Shown piece after piece: positions 34,329-42,935 of a DNA stretch of 64,000 nucleotides. Made by a program: the position numbers and the translations under genes. Every line of letters begins with the position of its first letter. Position 1 is the first letter of the stretch. Origin of the DNA: Bacteroides cellulosilyticus. Lineage in GTDB: Bacteria > Bacteroidota > Bacteroidia > Bacteroidales > Bacteroidaceae. The notes under the pieces were generated by a model that searched no databases, had not been told where the DNA came from, and saw nothing but the letters and a program-made list of their open reading frames with translations. The DNA lies in NCBI RefSeq assembly GCF_020091405.1, contig NZ_CP081903.1:2976501-3040500 (forward strand), read 5' to 3'.

Positions 34329-35414
34329 ATGGAAACTAAAAATAATCCGGAGCCTATTTATTATGAAAGAATAGACATGGGAAAAGAATCGAATTTTGTT
34401 CGTATTTCGAAGGAGGGAGTATATGTTGTTACAGGTACGAACCTGCAACATGGAATTACGGTATCTGCAAAAACTAATGCGACGATTGTTTTACGTGATG
34501 CCAATTTATGCGACCCGGGAAATATGGGAGTTGCATTCCATATTGCAGAAGATTGTTATATCACTGTGGTTCTTGAAGGAAAGAACATTTTGCAAAGTGG
34601 ACGTGAAATGGCTGCTATTCAAACCAGGCAGAACTCTGTTTTGACAATTAAAGGTGATGGTGCCTTGATTGCATATGGTGGAGAAGGTGCTGCCGGCATA
34701 GGATGCGGATATGCTACCGAATGTGGTGATATAATTATCGAAGGGGGAACTATAGAAGCTTATGCAGGTTATCAGCACGAAACCTCCTGGCGTGCCGGAT
34801 CTGCCGGAATAGGTGGTGCCGGACAATATGCCGGGCGAAAAAGTAAATGTGGAAATATAACGATCACAGGAGGAAAAGTCACGGCTAAACATGACAAAGG
34901 CATTTGGGATATTGGACCGGGTGATGCAGGGACCTGTGGTACTGTGCAGGTTAATGAAGGTACAATAACTCCCGGAGTACGGGTATATGATTCTGCTTCA
35001 GCTTCGGAACCTGTTCCGGCTCCTGAAGTTACTCCTTCTTCCAATATCAGAAAGATTGTGCAAATCAGACCGAATATACCTTGGCAAAATTCTGGTATAA
35101 GAGTAAAAAAAGGCCAAAGAGTACACATTGACTATATGGTTGGCAGATGGACATTTTCACGGGAATCCCGTCCGTGTACTACTGAGGGAGATCCCAGGAT
35201 GATTGCTAAACCCGGTTATACTTATCCTGGAGGATATGAAGGTGAATTAATCGGCCGTATTGGAAATTCAATGTTCAGAGTTGGTACTCAGTGGAATGGA
35301 GTAGCTGCATGCGATGGCGATCTTGAATTCTGTATAAATGATGACCTTGAAGGAAGGTATGGAGCTGGATTATCTGATAATTTAGGAGTTGTAGCGATGG
35401 AAGTGCGAGTTTAA
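34329..35414 (+). CDS. Beta-solenoid protein with C-terminal LecA-like lectin domain
   Basis: A 361-residue protein without a signal peptide. Residues about 30-215 form a Gly-rich beta-solenoid with repeated GxGxITITGG-type rungs (GAAGIGCGYATECGDIIIEGGTIEAYAG, SKCGNITITGGKVTA), as in bacterial carbohydrate-binding/adhesin solenoids. A Ser/Pro/Glu linker follows at about 221-240. Residues 248-361 resemble the galactose lectin LecA (PA-IL): VKKGQRVHIDYMVGRW, EGELIGRIGNSMFRVGT and INDDLEGRYGAGLSDNLG, which parallels the calcium/sugar loop of LecA. It is the first gene of the eCIS block. It may be a particle-borne receptor-binding fibre or a cargo protein. Absence of a signal peptide fits both. 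Confidence 0.65.
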   Translation: METKNNPEPIYYERIDMGKESNFVRISKEGVYVVTGTNLQHGITVSAKTNATIVLRDANLCDPGNMGVAFHIAEDCYITVVLEGKNILQSGREMAAIQTRQNSVLTIKGDGALIAYGGEGAAGIGCGYATECGDIIIEGGTIEAYAGYQHETSWRAGSAGIGGAGQYAGRKSKCGNITITGGKVTAKHDKGIWDIGPGDAGTCGTVQVNEGTITPGVRVYDSASASEPVPAPEVTPSSNIRKIVQIRPNIPWQNSGIRVKKGQRVHIDYMVGRWTFSRESRPCTTEGDPRMIAKPGYTYPGGYEGELIGRIGNSMFRVGTQWNGVAACDGDLEFCINDDLEGRYGAGLSDNLGVVAMEVRV

Positions 35415-35474
35415 GAATTCTTTATAATTTCCTTTATCATTAATAAATCAATAGTTAAACTAAAAAAAAGTATT

Positions 35475-35996
35475 ATGGCAGATGTCAAGAAATTAGCACC
35501 ATTCATCCTGAAGTGGGAGGGTGGTTTCGTAAATGATCCCGATGATTTGGGAGGAGCAACCAATATGGGTATTACTATAGCAACCTACAGGGTATATCGC
35601 AAACGGAAAGGACTCCCCGAACCTACAGTAGACGATTTGAAACATCTATCGAATGATGAGTGGATTGATGTCCTGAAAAGTCTGTATTGGGATAAGTGGA
35701 AAGCCGACCAGATAAAAAATCAATCTGTTGCCAATATTTTGGTAGACTGGGTATGGGCTTCGGGAAACTACGGTATTGCGATACCACAAGAACTGCTTGA
35801 AGTTACAGCCGACGGCATTGTTGGAAAAAATACCCTTGCCGCTGTCAATAACTATCCTTTACAGGACGAACTCTTTGACAGGATAAGACGGGCACGCTTG
35901 GATTACATTGACCGTATCTGCAAGAGCCGCCCAAAGAACGAGAAATACAGACGTGGCTGGTGTAACCGTATCAATGACCTCCATTTCGAAGAATAA
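35475..35996 (+). CDS. GH108 peptidoglycan hydrolase (lysozyme-like) of the eCIS locus
   Basis: A 173-residue glycoside hydrolase of family 108 (phage-lysozyme-like). The signature WEGGFVNDPDDLGGATNMGIT holds the catalytic Glu15. A C-terminal peptidoglycan-binding-like segment ends the chain (GIVGKNTLAAVN). There is no signal peptide. Its stop overlaps the next gene start (35996), tying it to the structural operon. In contractile systems such enzymes help the needle cross peptidoglycan or release particles by lysing the producer. Which applies here cannot be told from sequence. Confidence 0.85.
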   Translation: MADVKKLAPFILKWEGGFVNDPDDLGGATNMGITIATYRVYRKRKGLPEPTVDDLKHLSNDEWIDVLKSLYWDKWKADQIKNQSVANILVDWVWASGNYGIAIPQELLEVTADGIVGKNTLAAVNNYPLQDELFDRIRRARLDYIDRICKSRPKNEKYRRGWCNRINDLHFEE

Positions 35997-36532
35997 TGAT
36001 AAGGCGAATCCTTACATATTATGCAGCCTCTCTGGACGAGTACTTGCACCATAAGTTCCCGCAGCCCGAAGGTATGGCAGAAGTAGGATTCATTGGTAGT
36101 AGTGCGGGCGAAAAGCCTTGCAAACTGATTGTTTCACTTGTCAACATTGAGCGTGAAACGGCAGGAGGCATCTCGGCAGGTATCAATCGAAATAGTTCGG
36201 ACTATATGCGGACGTTTGCGCCGTTATTGCTGAACCTTGACTTGATGCTTGCTGCTGTATATGACGAGAAACGATACGCCGAGTCGCTTTCCGTACTGTA
36301 CGAATCGTTACTTTTTATCCAGTCGCATCCCTATTTTGAACTGGACGGGCAGAAATATACGGTAGAGATCGTCACACTTTCGGCACAGGATATTAATAAT
36401 ATCTGGACCACACTGGGCGGACAATATTATCCGTCGGTGATGTGCAAGCTGCGCAGGCTTGCGGTGGATGCGGAGGAAGCCGTCAGCAGTGGTGGTATTG
36501 CCCGTGAACCGTCGGTCAGCGTAACAAAATAG
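35996..36532 (+). CDS. DUF4255/Pvc16-like tube-terminator protein
   Basis: A 178-residue protein of the DUF4255 (Pvc16/Afp16 N-terminal) family. Typical features are RILTYYAASLDEYLHHKFPQ, CKLIVSLVNIERE, TFAPLLLNLDLMLAAVYDEKRYAESL and LSAQDINNIWTTLGGQYYPSVMCKLR. In Afp/PVC particles this protein caps the distal end of the tube and sheath. It overlaps the GH108 gene by one base and precedes an unknown gene and the sheath. It is one of the genes that separates eCIS from phage tails. Confidence 0.85.
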   Translation: MIRRILTYYAASLDEYLHHKFPQPEGMAEVGFIGSSAGEKPCKLIVSLVNIERETAGGISAGINRNSSDYMRTFAPLLLNLDLMLAAVYDEKRYAESLSVLYESLLFIQSHPYFELDGQKYTVEIVTLSAQDINNIWTTLGGQYYPSVMCKLRRLAVDAEEAVSSGGIAREPSVSVTK

Positions 36533-36548
36533 AAAGGAGAAAAAACAG

Positions 36549-37421
36549 ATGAGCCGATATATAAACATAGCTACGATACGTATCGAACATAATTATTACA
36601 ATCCGCCCGTAAACAGCTTTGTAAGCTTGGAACCGACACCTGAAACCAAAAAGTTGATGAAACAGCGAGGGGTGATGTTGAGACAAAGTCGTGGAAATGA
36701 GTGGCAATGGATCATGTCCGATGATGCTTCAGGATTTGCAGATAAGGATGTACTGGAGTTGTCTATGATTGTGAAGGACCCTTGTTTTCTGCAACAGATA
36801 GAGAGCGACGGATATGATCCTGACAGCTTTTATAAATTCAACATGGAAAACGGATTGGTGGAAGTGAATGACGGCTTTGTATGGAGAAAGGAAACGAACG
36901 GGCAGAAGCTGAAAAATGAGTTTTGCCGGATTGCGATGAAACCGGTAGAAACGGTGTCGGAGAGGTTACGAATACTCTATACGAAAGTAGAGCAATTGGG
37001 AGAGGGTCGGGAAGAAAACTGTGTACAGTTCGAGGCTATAAAACAAGAAATAAGGCAGTTGCAGGAAAGTTGTTGTCTGAAATTCACTATCCGGTTTTGT
37101 TCCTATGCTTATTATTGGGAGTATCTGTGTGTATTTAAGGATGAGAATGACATGCGGGGAAAAGACCTCATCTTGCGGACTCGCGAAAACATAGTGGCTT
37201 TCGGTCCGCCGGAAAAGTGTGAAAAAACAAGCCTGGGAACCAATGTTTGGAGACTGGCTTCTACTGGGCGGATTAAGGTGAAGGAACGGTACGACATAAC
37301 GATGCAGCTTTACATCGGCAGAATGTTGGAAAGCCGGTTCATCTCACCACCGCAAATAGGGAAATTCCAGTCGGATTCTCCGCATACCCTAAGAGAGGTG
37401 TGCTATATTAAAGAACAATAA
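36549..37421 (+). CDS. Unknown protein of the eCIS operon
   Basis: A 290-residue cytosolic protein that I do not recognise. It has no signal peptide or membrane segment. Residues 145-180 form an amphipathic helical stretch (ERLRILYTKVEQLGEGREENCVQFEAIKQEIRQLQE split by charged residues). The C-terminal half looks like alternating beta strands (CLKFTIRFCSYAYYWEYLCVF, WRLASTGRIKVKERYDITMQLYIG). It is tightly packed between DUF4255 (17-base gap) and the first sheath gene (25-base gap). A structural or assembly role in the particle is therefore likely, for example in the cap or a specific sheath chaperone. This is inference from position only. Confidence 0.7.
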   Translation: MSRYINIATIRIEHNYYNPPVNSFVSLEPTPETKKLMKQRGVMLRQSRGNEWQWIMSDDASGFADKDVLELSMIVKDPCFLQQIESDGYDPDSFYKFNMENGLVEVNDGFVWRKETNGQKLKNEFCRIAMKPVETVSERLRILYTKVEQLGEGREENCVQFEAIKQEIRQLQESCCLKFTIRFCSYAYYWEYLCVFKDENDMRGKDLILRTRENIVAFGPPEKCEKTSLGTNVWRLASTGRIKVKERYDITMQLYIGRMLESRFISPPQIGKFQSDSPHTLREVCYIKEQ

Positions 37422-37445
37422 TTGTAAATTTTAAAACTAATAATT

Positions 37446-39491
37446 ATGGGAAGCATGAAAACTCCCGGCGTTTATATCATAGAGAAGAACGCCTTTCCGA
37501 ACTCGGTGGTGGAAGCGCCAACCGCTATTCCGGCTTTTATCGGCTATACCGAGCGGGCTGTGAATGGGAATGATGACCTGACGAATGTGCCGTGGAAAAT
37601 TTCGTCGATGACGGAGTATATACAGTATTTCGGTGGAGGGCCTGACTTGAAGTTCGAGGTAGATATAAAGGATGGCTCACTCTGTATTGAAGGGAAGAAT
37701 AGTTATACATTATACTACAACATGATGCTGTTCTTTGCTAACGGTGGTGGTGCATGTTACATTGTTTCAGTGGGCAGTTATAAGGATGCATTGAAAAAGG
37801 ACTCTATGATCACTGGATTGGGAAAGCTGACGCTTGAACAGGAGATTACGCTGGTGGCCATACCTGAAGCTGTGAATCTGAGTAGTAGCGAAGAGTTTAA
37901 GGATATTCAGCAACAGATGCTTTCTCATTGTGGTAACACAATGAAAAACCGTTTCGCGCTGCTTGATATCTATCCGAAAGCGAATGAGAAGACAAAAATA
38001 GAAGACCAAGTAAATTTCTTTTGTGATAATATAGGTTCCAGCTTCCTCTCCTACGGTGCAGCCTATTTCCCTTGGCTGAATACTTCGATAGTGGGAGAGC
38101 GAGACTTGAAGGGTGATATGTTTACATGGACTGATAATGCATACATTCACAGGACACAGCTAGATGCAGGTTTTGCTGAGATAGTGGAATCCCTTTTTGT
38201 TGAGGAGTTTGAAATAAAAGAAAATGTAGTAAAGAACGGTCATACTTTCAAACTTGAAGAAGTTGTTGAGGGTGATATTTATGCTGACAGTGACACGGAA
38301 AAAACAAAAGTAATAGGTCGGATAGAAAGTATAAAAGATATCAAGGAGGACGGGAATGAAGAAGTCATAAAAAAGAATGTGAAGGTAGTATGGCTATTTT
38401 CTAGTTTTATAGAGGAGCTTGAAATAAAAGAAGATGTAGTAAAGAATGGTCATACTTTCAAACTTGAAGAAGTTGTTGAGGGTGATATTTATGCTGACAG
38501 TGACACGGAAAAAACAAAAGTAATAGGTCGGATAGAAAGTATAAAAGACATCAAGGAGGCTGAGACTGGAAAAGTCATAAAAAAAGATGTGAAGGTAGTA
38601 TGGCTATTTTCTAGTTTTACAGAGGAGTTTGAAATAGAAGGTAGTGTATTAAAGGACAATCATACTTTCAAACTTGAAGAAGTTGTTGAGGGTGATATTT
38701 ATGCTGACAGTGACACGGAAAAAACAAATGTAATAGGTCGGATAGAAAGTATAAAAGACATCAAGGAGGCTGGGAATGAAAAAGTCATAAAAAAGAATGT
38801 GAAGGTAGTATGGCTATTTCCTAATAATGTAGATAAACAGGCGCTCCATCAAGCGTTGTACAATGTCTCATCCGTTTACAAGCAGGCTATAAAAGGTGTG
38901 CTGAAAAACTTGAATCTGTTTCCTCCGTCTGCTGCTATGGCAGGTATTTACACTATGGTGGATAATAGTCGCGGTGTATGGAAAGCTCCTGCTAATGTAA
39001 CATTGAACTATGTGGGCAGTACGGTGGAAGACATTGACGATGAGCAGCAGGCCGAACTGAACGTCCCTATTCATGGAAAAGCCGTTAATGTGATACGCCT
39101 GTTCCGTGGCGAAGGTATCAAAGTATGGGGAGCACGTACATTGGATGGAAATTCCTTGGATTGGAGGTACGTGAATGTACGCCGCACCTTGCTATTCCTG
39201 GAAGAATCGATAAAGAATGCTGCCCGCGCTTATGTATTTGAGCCGAATGATGCAGGTACATGGATCAACATGAAGTGCATGATAGATAGTTTCTTGCGGA
39301 GTGTATGGAAACGTGGCGGACTGGCGGGCGCGACACCTGAAGATGCCTTCGAGGTGCATATAGGCTTGGGTGATACCATGACTGCTGAAGATATATTGGA
39401 TGGTATCATGCGCATTACAGTACTTGTGGCTGTTACCCATCCTGCCGAGTTCATTGAGATAACATTCCAACAGCAGGCACAAAAGAGTTGA
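37446..39491 (+). CDS. Contractile sheath protein 1 with triple-repeat insertion
   Basis: A 681-residue tail-sheath protein. The N-terminus (MKTPGVYIIEKNAFPNSVVEAPTAIPAFIGYT) and C-terminus (KVWGARTLDGNSLDWRYVNVRRTLLFLEESI, then HPAEFIEITFQQQAQKS) are typical of Afp2-4/PVC sheaths. Between them, residues 253-462 consist of three tandem 70-residue repeats. These are absent from the neighbouring 510-residue sheath, which otherwise aligns over its whole length. The insertion sits where sheaths carry surface-exposed variable domains. The remaining core is about 470 residues, close to the usual family length. It is followed after 33 bases by sheath 2. Confidence 0.93.
   Translation: MGSMKTPGVYIIEKNAFPNSVVEAPTAIPAFIGYTERAVNGNDDLTNVPWKISSMTEYIQYFGGGPDLKFEVDIKDGSLCIEGKNSYTLYYNMMLFFANGGGACYIVSVGSYKDALKKDSMITGLGKLTLEQEITLVAIPEAVNLSSSEEFKDIQQQMLSHCGNTMKNRFALLDIYPKANEKTKIEDQVNFFCDNIGSSFLSYGAAYFPWLNTSIVGERDLKGDMFTWTDNAYIHRTQLDAGFAEIVESLFVEEFEIKENVVKNGHTFKLEEVVEGDIYADSDTEKTKVIGRIESIKDIKEDGNEEVIKKNVKVVWLFSSFIEELEIKEDVVKNGHTFKLEEVVEGDIYADSDTEKTKVIGRIESIKDIKEAETGKVIKKDVKVVWLFSSFTEEFEIEGSVLKDNHTFKLEEVVEGDIYADSDTEKTNVIGRIESIKDIKEAGNEKVIKKNVKVVWLFPNNVDKQALHQALYNVSSVYKQAIKGVLKNLNLFPPSAAMAGIYTMVDNSRGVWKAPANVTLNYVGSTVEDIDDEQQAELNVPIHGKAVNVIRLFRGEGIKVWGARTLDGNSLDWRYVNVRRTLLFLEESIKNAARAYVFEPNDAGTWINMKCMIDSFLRSVWKRGGLAGATPEDAFEVHIGLGDTMTAEDILDGIMRITVLVAVTHPAEFIEITFQQQAQKS
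38202..38831 (+). repeat. Three 210-bp tandem repeats in sheath 1
   Basis: Exactly phased 210-base units start at 38202, 38412 and 38622. They are almost identical: the stretches coding GHTFKLEEVVEGDIYADSDT and KVIGRIESIKDIKE barely change. Differences cluster at the unit junctions (EEFEIKENVV, EELEIKEDVV, EEFEIEGSVL) and at EDGNEE/AETGKV/AGNEKV. Near-identity points to recent duplication and possible copy-number change. Confidence 0.95.
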
Positions 39492-39524
39492 TAACTGATT
39501 GTTGAACTTTAAATTATAAGAATC

Positions 39525-41057
39525 ATGGGAGAATATAAGACCCCCGGTGTTTACATCAAAGAGAAGAATGCCTTCGGTAATTCCATAGTGGAAGTTGAAA
39601 CCGCTGTTCCGGTCTTTATCGGACTTACAGAGGTAGCTCTGGATGGAACCTCATCTTTGCTGAATAAGCCGGTACGAATTTCATCAATGACGGAGTACAA
39701 CACGTATTTCGGAGGTGCACCTACACCTCAGTTCATGCTTTCCTCTGAAGATATTAAGGCGGATGACAAGGATAAATTTTTGTTTTGTTTTCCTGATAGT
39801 GAAAAGAAAACGGCTTTGAAATGCGGAGTACTGGGGCATATTTGTACCTTGTATTATCATATGGTGCTGTTTTTCGCCAATGGCGGCGGAACGTGCTATG
39901 TAGTTTCATTGGGTGGATATAACGCTGATTTTTGTGAGTTGTATTCGGCCAATAAGGACACAGTGTTTGCCAATATCAAAAAAGAACAGGACATCACAAT
40001 GGTAGTAGTGCCGGAAGCGGTAAACTCGGCCAACTGCATGAATGTTTATACCGATTTGCTGAAGGAGTTGTGCGACAAGCAAAAATATTTTGCCTTGTTG
40101 GATGTGCCAATGGAAGCGGGCGCTAAGACAGAGGATATATCGGATTCGTTTGGGACAGGTATAGGCACTACAAACCTGCAATACGCGGCAGCCTATTATC
40201 CCTGGCTGGAAACCTCGGTGTTATCGGATGCTGACATTGATAGTAGAGTGCTGGTCTGGAACTATAATGCAGAAACCACTCCAAGCACCTTTAGTGGTGA
40301 TTCGAAGGTGGACGAGTATATCAAAAAGTGTATTACTATGATAAGCACATCGAAAGATGCAGCTGGTAAGGAACTGAAAGCGGACGATATTCAACAAGTT
40401 AAGACCGATCTTCATAATGCCTTGTTGCAGAACTGGCCGCAATATAAGTCGCTGGCGAAGAAAGTGAAAGACTATTTGAACCTGCTGCCTCCCTCGGCTG
40501 CAATGGCTGGAGTTTATACGATGGTAGACAATACACGTGGCGTGTGGAAAGCCCCAGCCAATGTATCTTTGAACTACGTGAACAAGCCTGCTGTTCCTAT
40601 TACGGGCAAAGACCAGGAAGTATTGAATATGCCGATGACCGGAAAGGCTATTAATGCCATCCGTACCTTCCCCGGCGAAGGTATCAAGGTATGGGGTGCC
40701 CGTACACTGGACGGCAATTCGCAGGACTGGCGTTACATCAATGTGCGTCGCACGATGATTTTTCTGGAACAGTCGATAAAGAATGCCGCTCGTGCCTATG
40801 TGTTCGAACCGAACGATGCCAATACATGGATCAACATGAAGTGCATGATTGAGAATTTCCTGCGTAGTGTATGGAAACGTGGGGGACTTGCGGGCTCAAC
40901 ACCTGAAGATGCCTACGAAGTACATGTCGGCCTGGGTGATACCATGACAAGTGATGATATTTTGGAAGGGATTATGCGTATCACAGTGCTGGTAGCTGTT
41001 GTTCACCCGGCAGAGTTTATCGAAATCACTTTCCAACAGCAGGCGCAAAAGAGCTGA
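39525..41057 (+). CDS. Contractile sheath protein 2
   Basis: A 510-residue tail-sheath protein, paralogous to the preceding gene: the first 110 and last 190 residues are nearly the same (KTPGVYIKEKNAFGNSIVE; TMTSDDILEGIMRITVLVAVVHPAEFIEITFQQQAQKS). The variable centre (about 85-115 and 245-310) differs and lacks the 70-residue repeats. Afp and PVC particles also have several sheath paralogues, with one forming the bulk and others the baseplate-proximal or distal rings. Which is the main sheath here is not decided by sequence. Confidence 0.94.
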   Translation: MGEYKTPGVYIKEKNAFGNSIVEVETAVPVFIGLTEVALDGTSSLLNKPVRISSMTEYNTYFGGAPTPQFMLSSEDIKADDKDKFLFCFPDSEKKTALKCGVLGHICTLYYHMVLFFANGGGTCYVVSLGGYNADFCELYSANKDTVFANIKKEQDITMVVVPEAVNSANCMNVYTDLLKELCDKQKYFALLDVPMEAGAKTEDISDSFGTGIGTTNLQYAAAYYPWLETSVLSDADIDSRVLVWNYNAETTPSTFSGDSKVDEYIKKCITMISTSKDAAGKELKADDIQQVKTDLHNALLQNWPQYKSLAKKVKDYLNLLPPSAAMAGVYTMVDNTRGVWKAPANVSLNYVNKPAVPITGKDQEVLNMPMTGKAINAIRTFPGEGIKVWGARTLDGNSQDWRYINVRRTMIFLEQSIKNAARAYVFEPNDANTWINMKCMIENFLRSVWKRGGLAGSTPEDAYEVHVGLGDTMTSDDILEGIMRITVLVAVVHPAEFIEITFQQQAQKS

Positions 41058-41103
41058 GAATAACAAAAAAAAATGAAAGTTAACAATTAAAAAATAGAAT
41101 ATT

Positions 41104-41568
41104 ATGGCAGATAATGGATCAGCACAGAGTCAGGACACTAAGATGTGGCCGTTACCGAGTTTTCATTTCAAAGTGACATTGGGAAGTGTGGGTGAAATAT
41201 CTTTCAGTGAAGTATCGGGCCTTGAAACCGAATTCGAAGAAATCACCTATCGTGCCGGTGACAGTAATGATTTCACGAAGTTGAAGATGCCCGGCTTAAA
41301 GAAAGTGAGTGACATTACCTTGAAAAAAGGCATGTTCGTTTCTGACTCCCAACTATGGAAATGGATTGGCAATGTGAACATGAATATCATCCAACGCGAA
41401 AACGTAACCATCAGTTTGCTGGATGAGTCGCATTCAGCCGTAAAGACCTGGTCATTGATAAATGCTTGGCCGAAGAAGATTACGGTGGAAGGTTTCAAGG
41501 CCGATGGTAATTCAGTAGCTATGGAAACATTGATTCTGGCACATGAAGGAATACAGATTACTGAATAA
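41104..41568 (+). CDS. Inner tube protein 1 (gp19/Afp1-like)
   Basis: A 154-residue tube protein of the T4 gp19 family. Characteristic text is WPLPSFHFKVTLGSVGEISFSEVSGLETEFEEITYRAGDSND, then KLKMPGLKKVSDITLKKGMFVSDSQLWKW and the C-terminal LINAWPKKITVEGFKADGNSVAMETLILAHEG. Hexamer rings of this protein build the needle propelled by the sheath. It lies 46 bases after sheath 2. Cargo may travel inside the tube or at the spike. Confidence 0.93.
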   Translation: MADNGSAQSQDTKMWPLPSFHFKVTLGSVGEISFSEVSGLETEFEEITYRAGDSNDFTKLKMPGLKKVSDITLKKGMFVSDSQLWKWIGNVNMNIIQRENVTISLLDESHSAVKTWSLINAWPKKITVEGFKADGNSVAMETLILAHEGIQITE

Positions 41569-41580
41569 TTTCTATAGATT

Positions 41581-42057
41581 ATGATTGAGAACCTTGCATG
41601 GAAATTTCTGCCGCCCTATGAATTCTATTTTCGGGTGTGTTTTATGGAGAGACTTGTCTCACTGTTTTACGCCTCGTTTACAGAAGTCAGCGGTTTAGGG
41701 TGGAACTATGAGAAACAGACACAGACGGGGTCGGAGAATACTGCCCAAGAATTGCCCAAAGCAATCAAATACGGCAAAATAACTTTGAAATCACCGCTTG
41801 TGCCTTTAGTTGCACCGTTTGAACTCTGGGTGAACGACTGTTGTGACAGTTTGAACATGAAAAATGCCAAAGATCAAATTGTAGCTCTGGATATGGTCGT
41901 TACGCTACAAAGTCAGGCCAATGTTCCGGTTGCAGCTTGGCTGTGTTCGCATTGTTATCCGGTAGGATGCTCGCTCAGTGGATTGGATGCCGCAAGAAGT
42001 GGACTTGCAATGGAAACTGTCATTTTGAATTGTAATCGGTTGGAACGTAAACTGTAG
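41581..42057 (+). CDS. Inner tube protein 2 (gp19-like, Afp5-type)
   Basis: A 158-residue second member of the gp19 tube family: PPYEFYFRVCFMERLVSLFYASFTEVSGLGWNYEKQTQTG, KAIKYGKITLKSPLVPLVAPFELWVNDC and CSLSGLDAARSGLAMETVILNCNRLE. It is more divergent than tube 1. In Afp/PVC the equivalent protein forms the ring joining the tube to the spike/baseplate. It starts 12 bases after tube 1. Confidence 0.88.
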   Translation: MIENLAWKFLPPYEFYFRVCFMERLVSLFYASFTEVSGLGWNYEKQTQTGSENTAQELPKAIKYGKITLKSPLVPLVAPFELWVNDCCDSLNMKNAKDQIVALDMVVTLQSQANVPVAAWLCSHCYPVGCSLSGLDAARSGLAMETVILNCNRLERKL

Positions 42058-42062
42058 AAATT

Positions 42063-42245
42063 ATGCCTGTTGTTATAAAAGAAATACGTATCCGGACTGT
42101 TGTTGAAAAACGAATCGTTGCGGAGACGGAAATTTCGGAAGAGCTTATCCGAAAGGTTGGAAACCGCGTAAGGGACAGACTGGATGCCGAAGATAGTGTC
42201 CGGCCTGCCACCCGGCGGTGGCAGAGAAAGAAGAATGAACGTTAG
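42063..42245 (+). CDS. DUF5908-like small eCIS protein
   Basis: A 60-residue basic protein (PVVIKEIRIRTVVEKRIV, then AETEISEELIRKVGNRVRDRLDAED). A short beta-strand start and an amphipathic helix are predicted by eye. Similar 50-65 residue proteins, named DUF5908, lie at this place between the tube genes and the LysM gene in many eCIS loci. The role is unknown. It starts 5 bases after tube 2 and ends 22 bases before the LysM gene. Confidence 0.72.
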   Translation: MPVVIKEIRIRTVVEKRIVAETEISEELIRKVGNRVRDRLDAEDSVRPATRRWQRKKNER

Positions 42246-42267
42246 TAATGCATAGAAGTAAGACAAA

Positions 42268-42927
42268 ATGGGACGGATGACCATAGTAGCCTATACGGAT
42301 GAGAATTTCAACAGCGAATATAAATCTGCACTGGAACTTCCCATCAATCCGGACAAGGTGAAGTTCACGAAAGGAGTCCGATATGCGGAGGATAAGCAGT
42401 TGGGGAGCCTGAACGGGTCGAACGTGTATGTGCGTTATCGTCCGGAAACCCTTTACTTTGAGTGCTTGCTCGATATGACCAATGCCATGGAGGACGATTG
42501 TGGGAAGAAACCCGTTCATGATGTGGTGAACGATCTGGAACAGCGACTCTATTGCTATAATAGTGAAGGGCATCGTCCTTCGTTCGTTAAGGTGCAATAT
42601 GGCGACATTCTTTTTTTCGGGCAACTCAAGACGCTTGAAACGGAATATACTTTGTTCGACTTGGATGGCATACCTCTCCGCGCCGAATTGAAAGTGACAC
42701 TGACGGGCTATTGCAGCCAGAAGGAGGAAAACAAACGATTTCCAAAACGTTCGCCCGATGTATCCCGGTTGGTTACGCTAAAGGAAGGGCAAACACTGGC
42801 AGCCCTATGTAATGAAGTTTATGGTGACCCGCTCCTCGTGGGCGAAGTTGCCCGATTTAATAACCTGAACGGTTACAGGAGCGTGCCCAGTGGTACAAAA
42901 ATCCTGTTGCCGATGTTAAAAAAATAA
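42268..42927 (+). CDS. LysM-containing tube/baseplate adaptor (Afp7/gp53-like)
   Basis: A 219-residue protein. The N-terminal domain (about 20-150; LPINPDKVKFTKGVRYAED, YVRYRPETLYFECLLDMT, FVKVQYGDILFFGQLKTLETEYTLFD) is the CIS tube-baseplate adaptor fold. The C-terminal LysM module is at about 165-219 (LVTLKEGQTLAALCNEVYGDPLLVGEVARFN). The LysM domain here binds other baseplate parts rather than acting as a wall anchor in the usual sense. It lies 8 bases before the spike gene. Confidence 0.88.
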   Translation: MGRMTIVAYTDENFNSEYKSALELPINPDKVKFTKGVRYAEDKQLGSLNGSNVYVRYRPETLYFECLLDMTNAMEDDCGKKPVHDVVNDLEQRLYCYNSEGHRPSFVKVQYGDILFFGQLKTLETEYTLFDLDGIPLRAELKVTLTGYCSQKEENKRFPKRSPDVSRLVTLKEGQTLAALCNEVYGDPLLVGEVARFNNLNGYRSVPSGTKILLPMLKK

Positions 42928-42935
42928 TTGAGATT

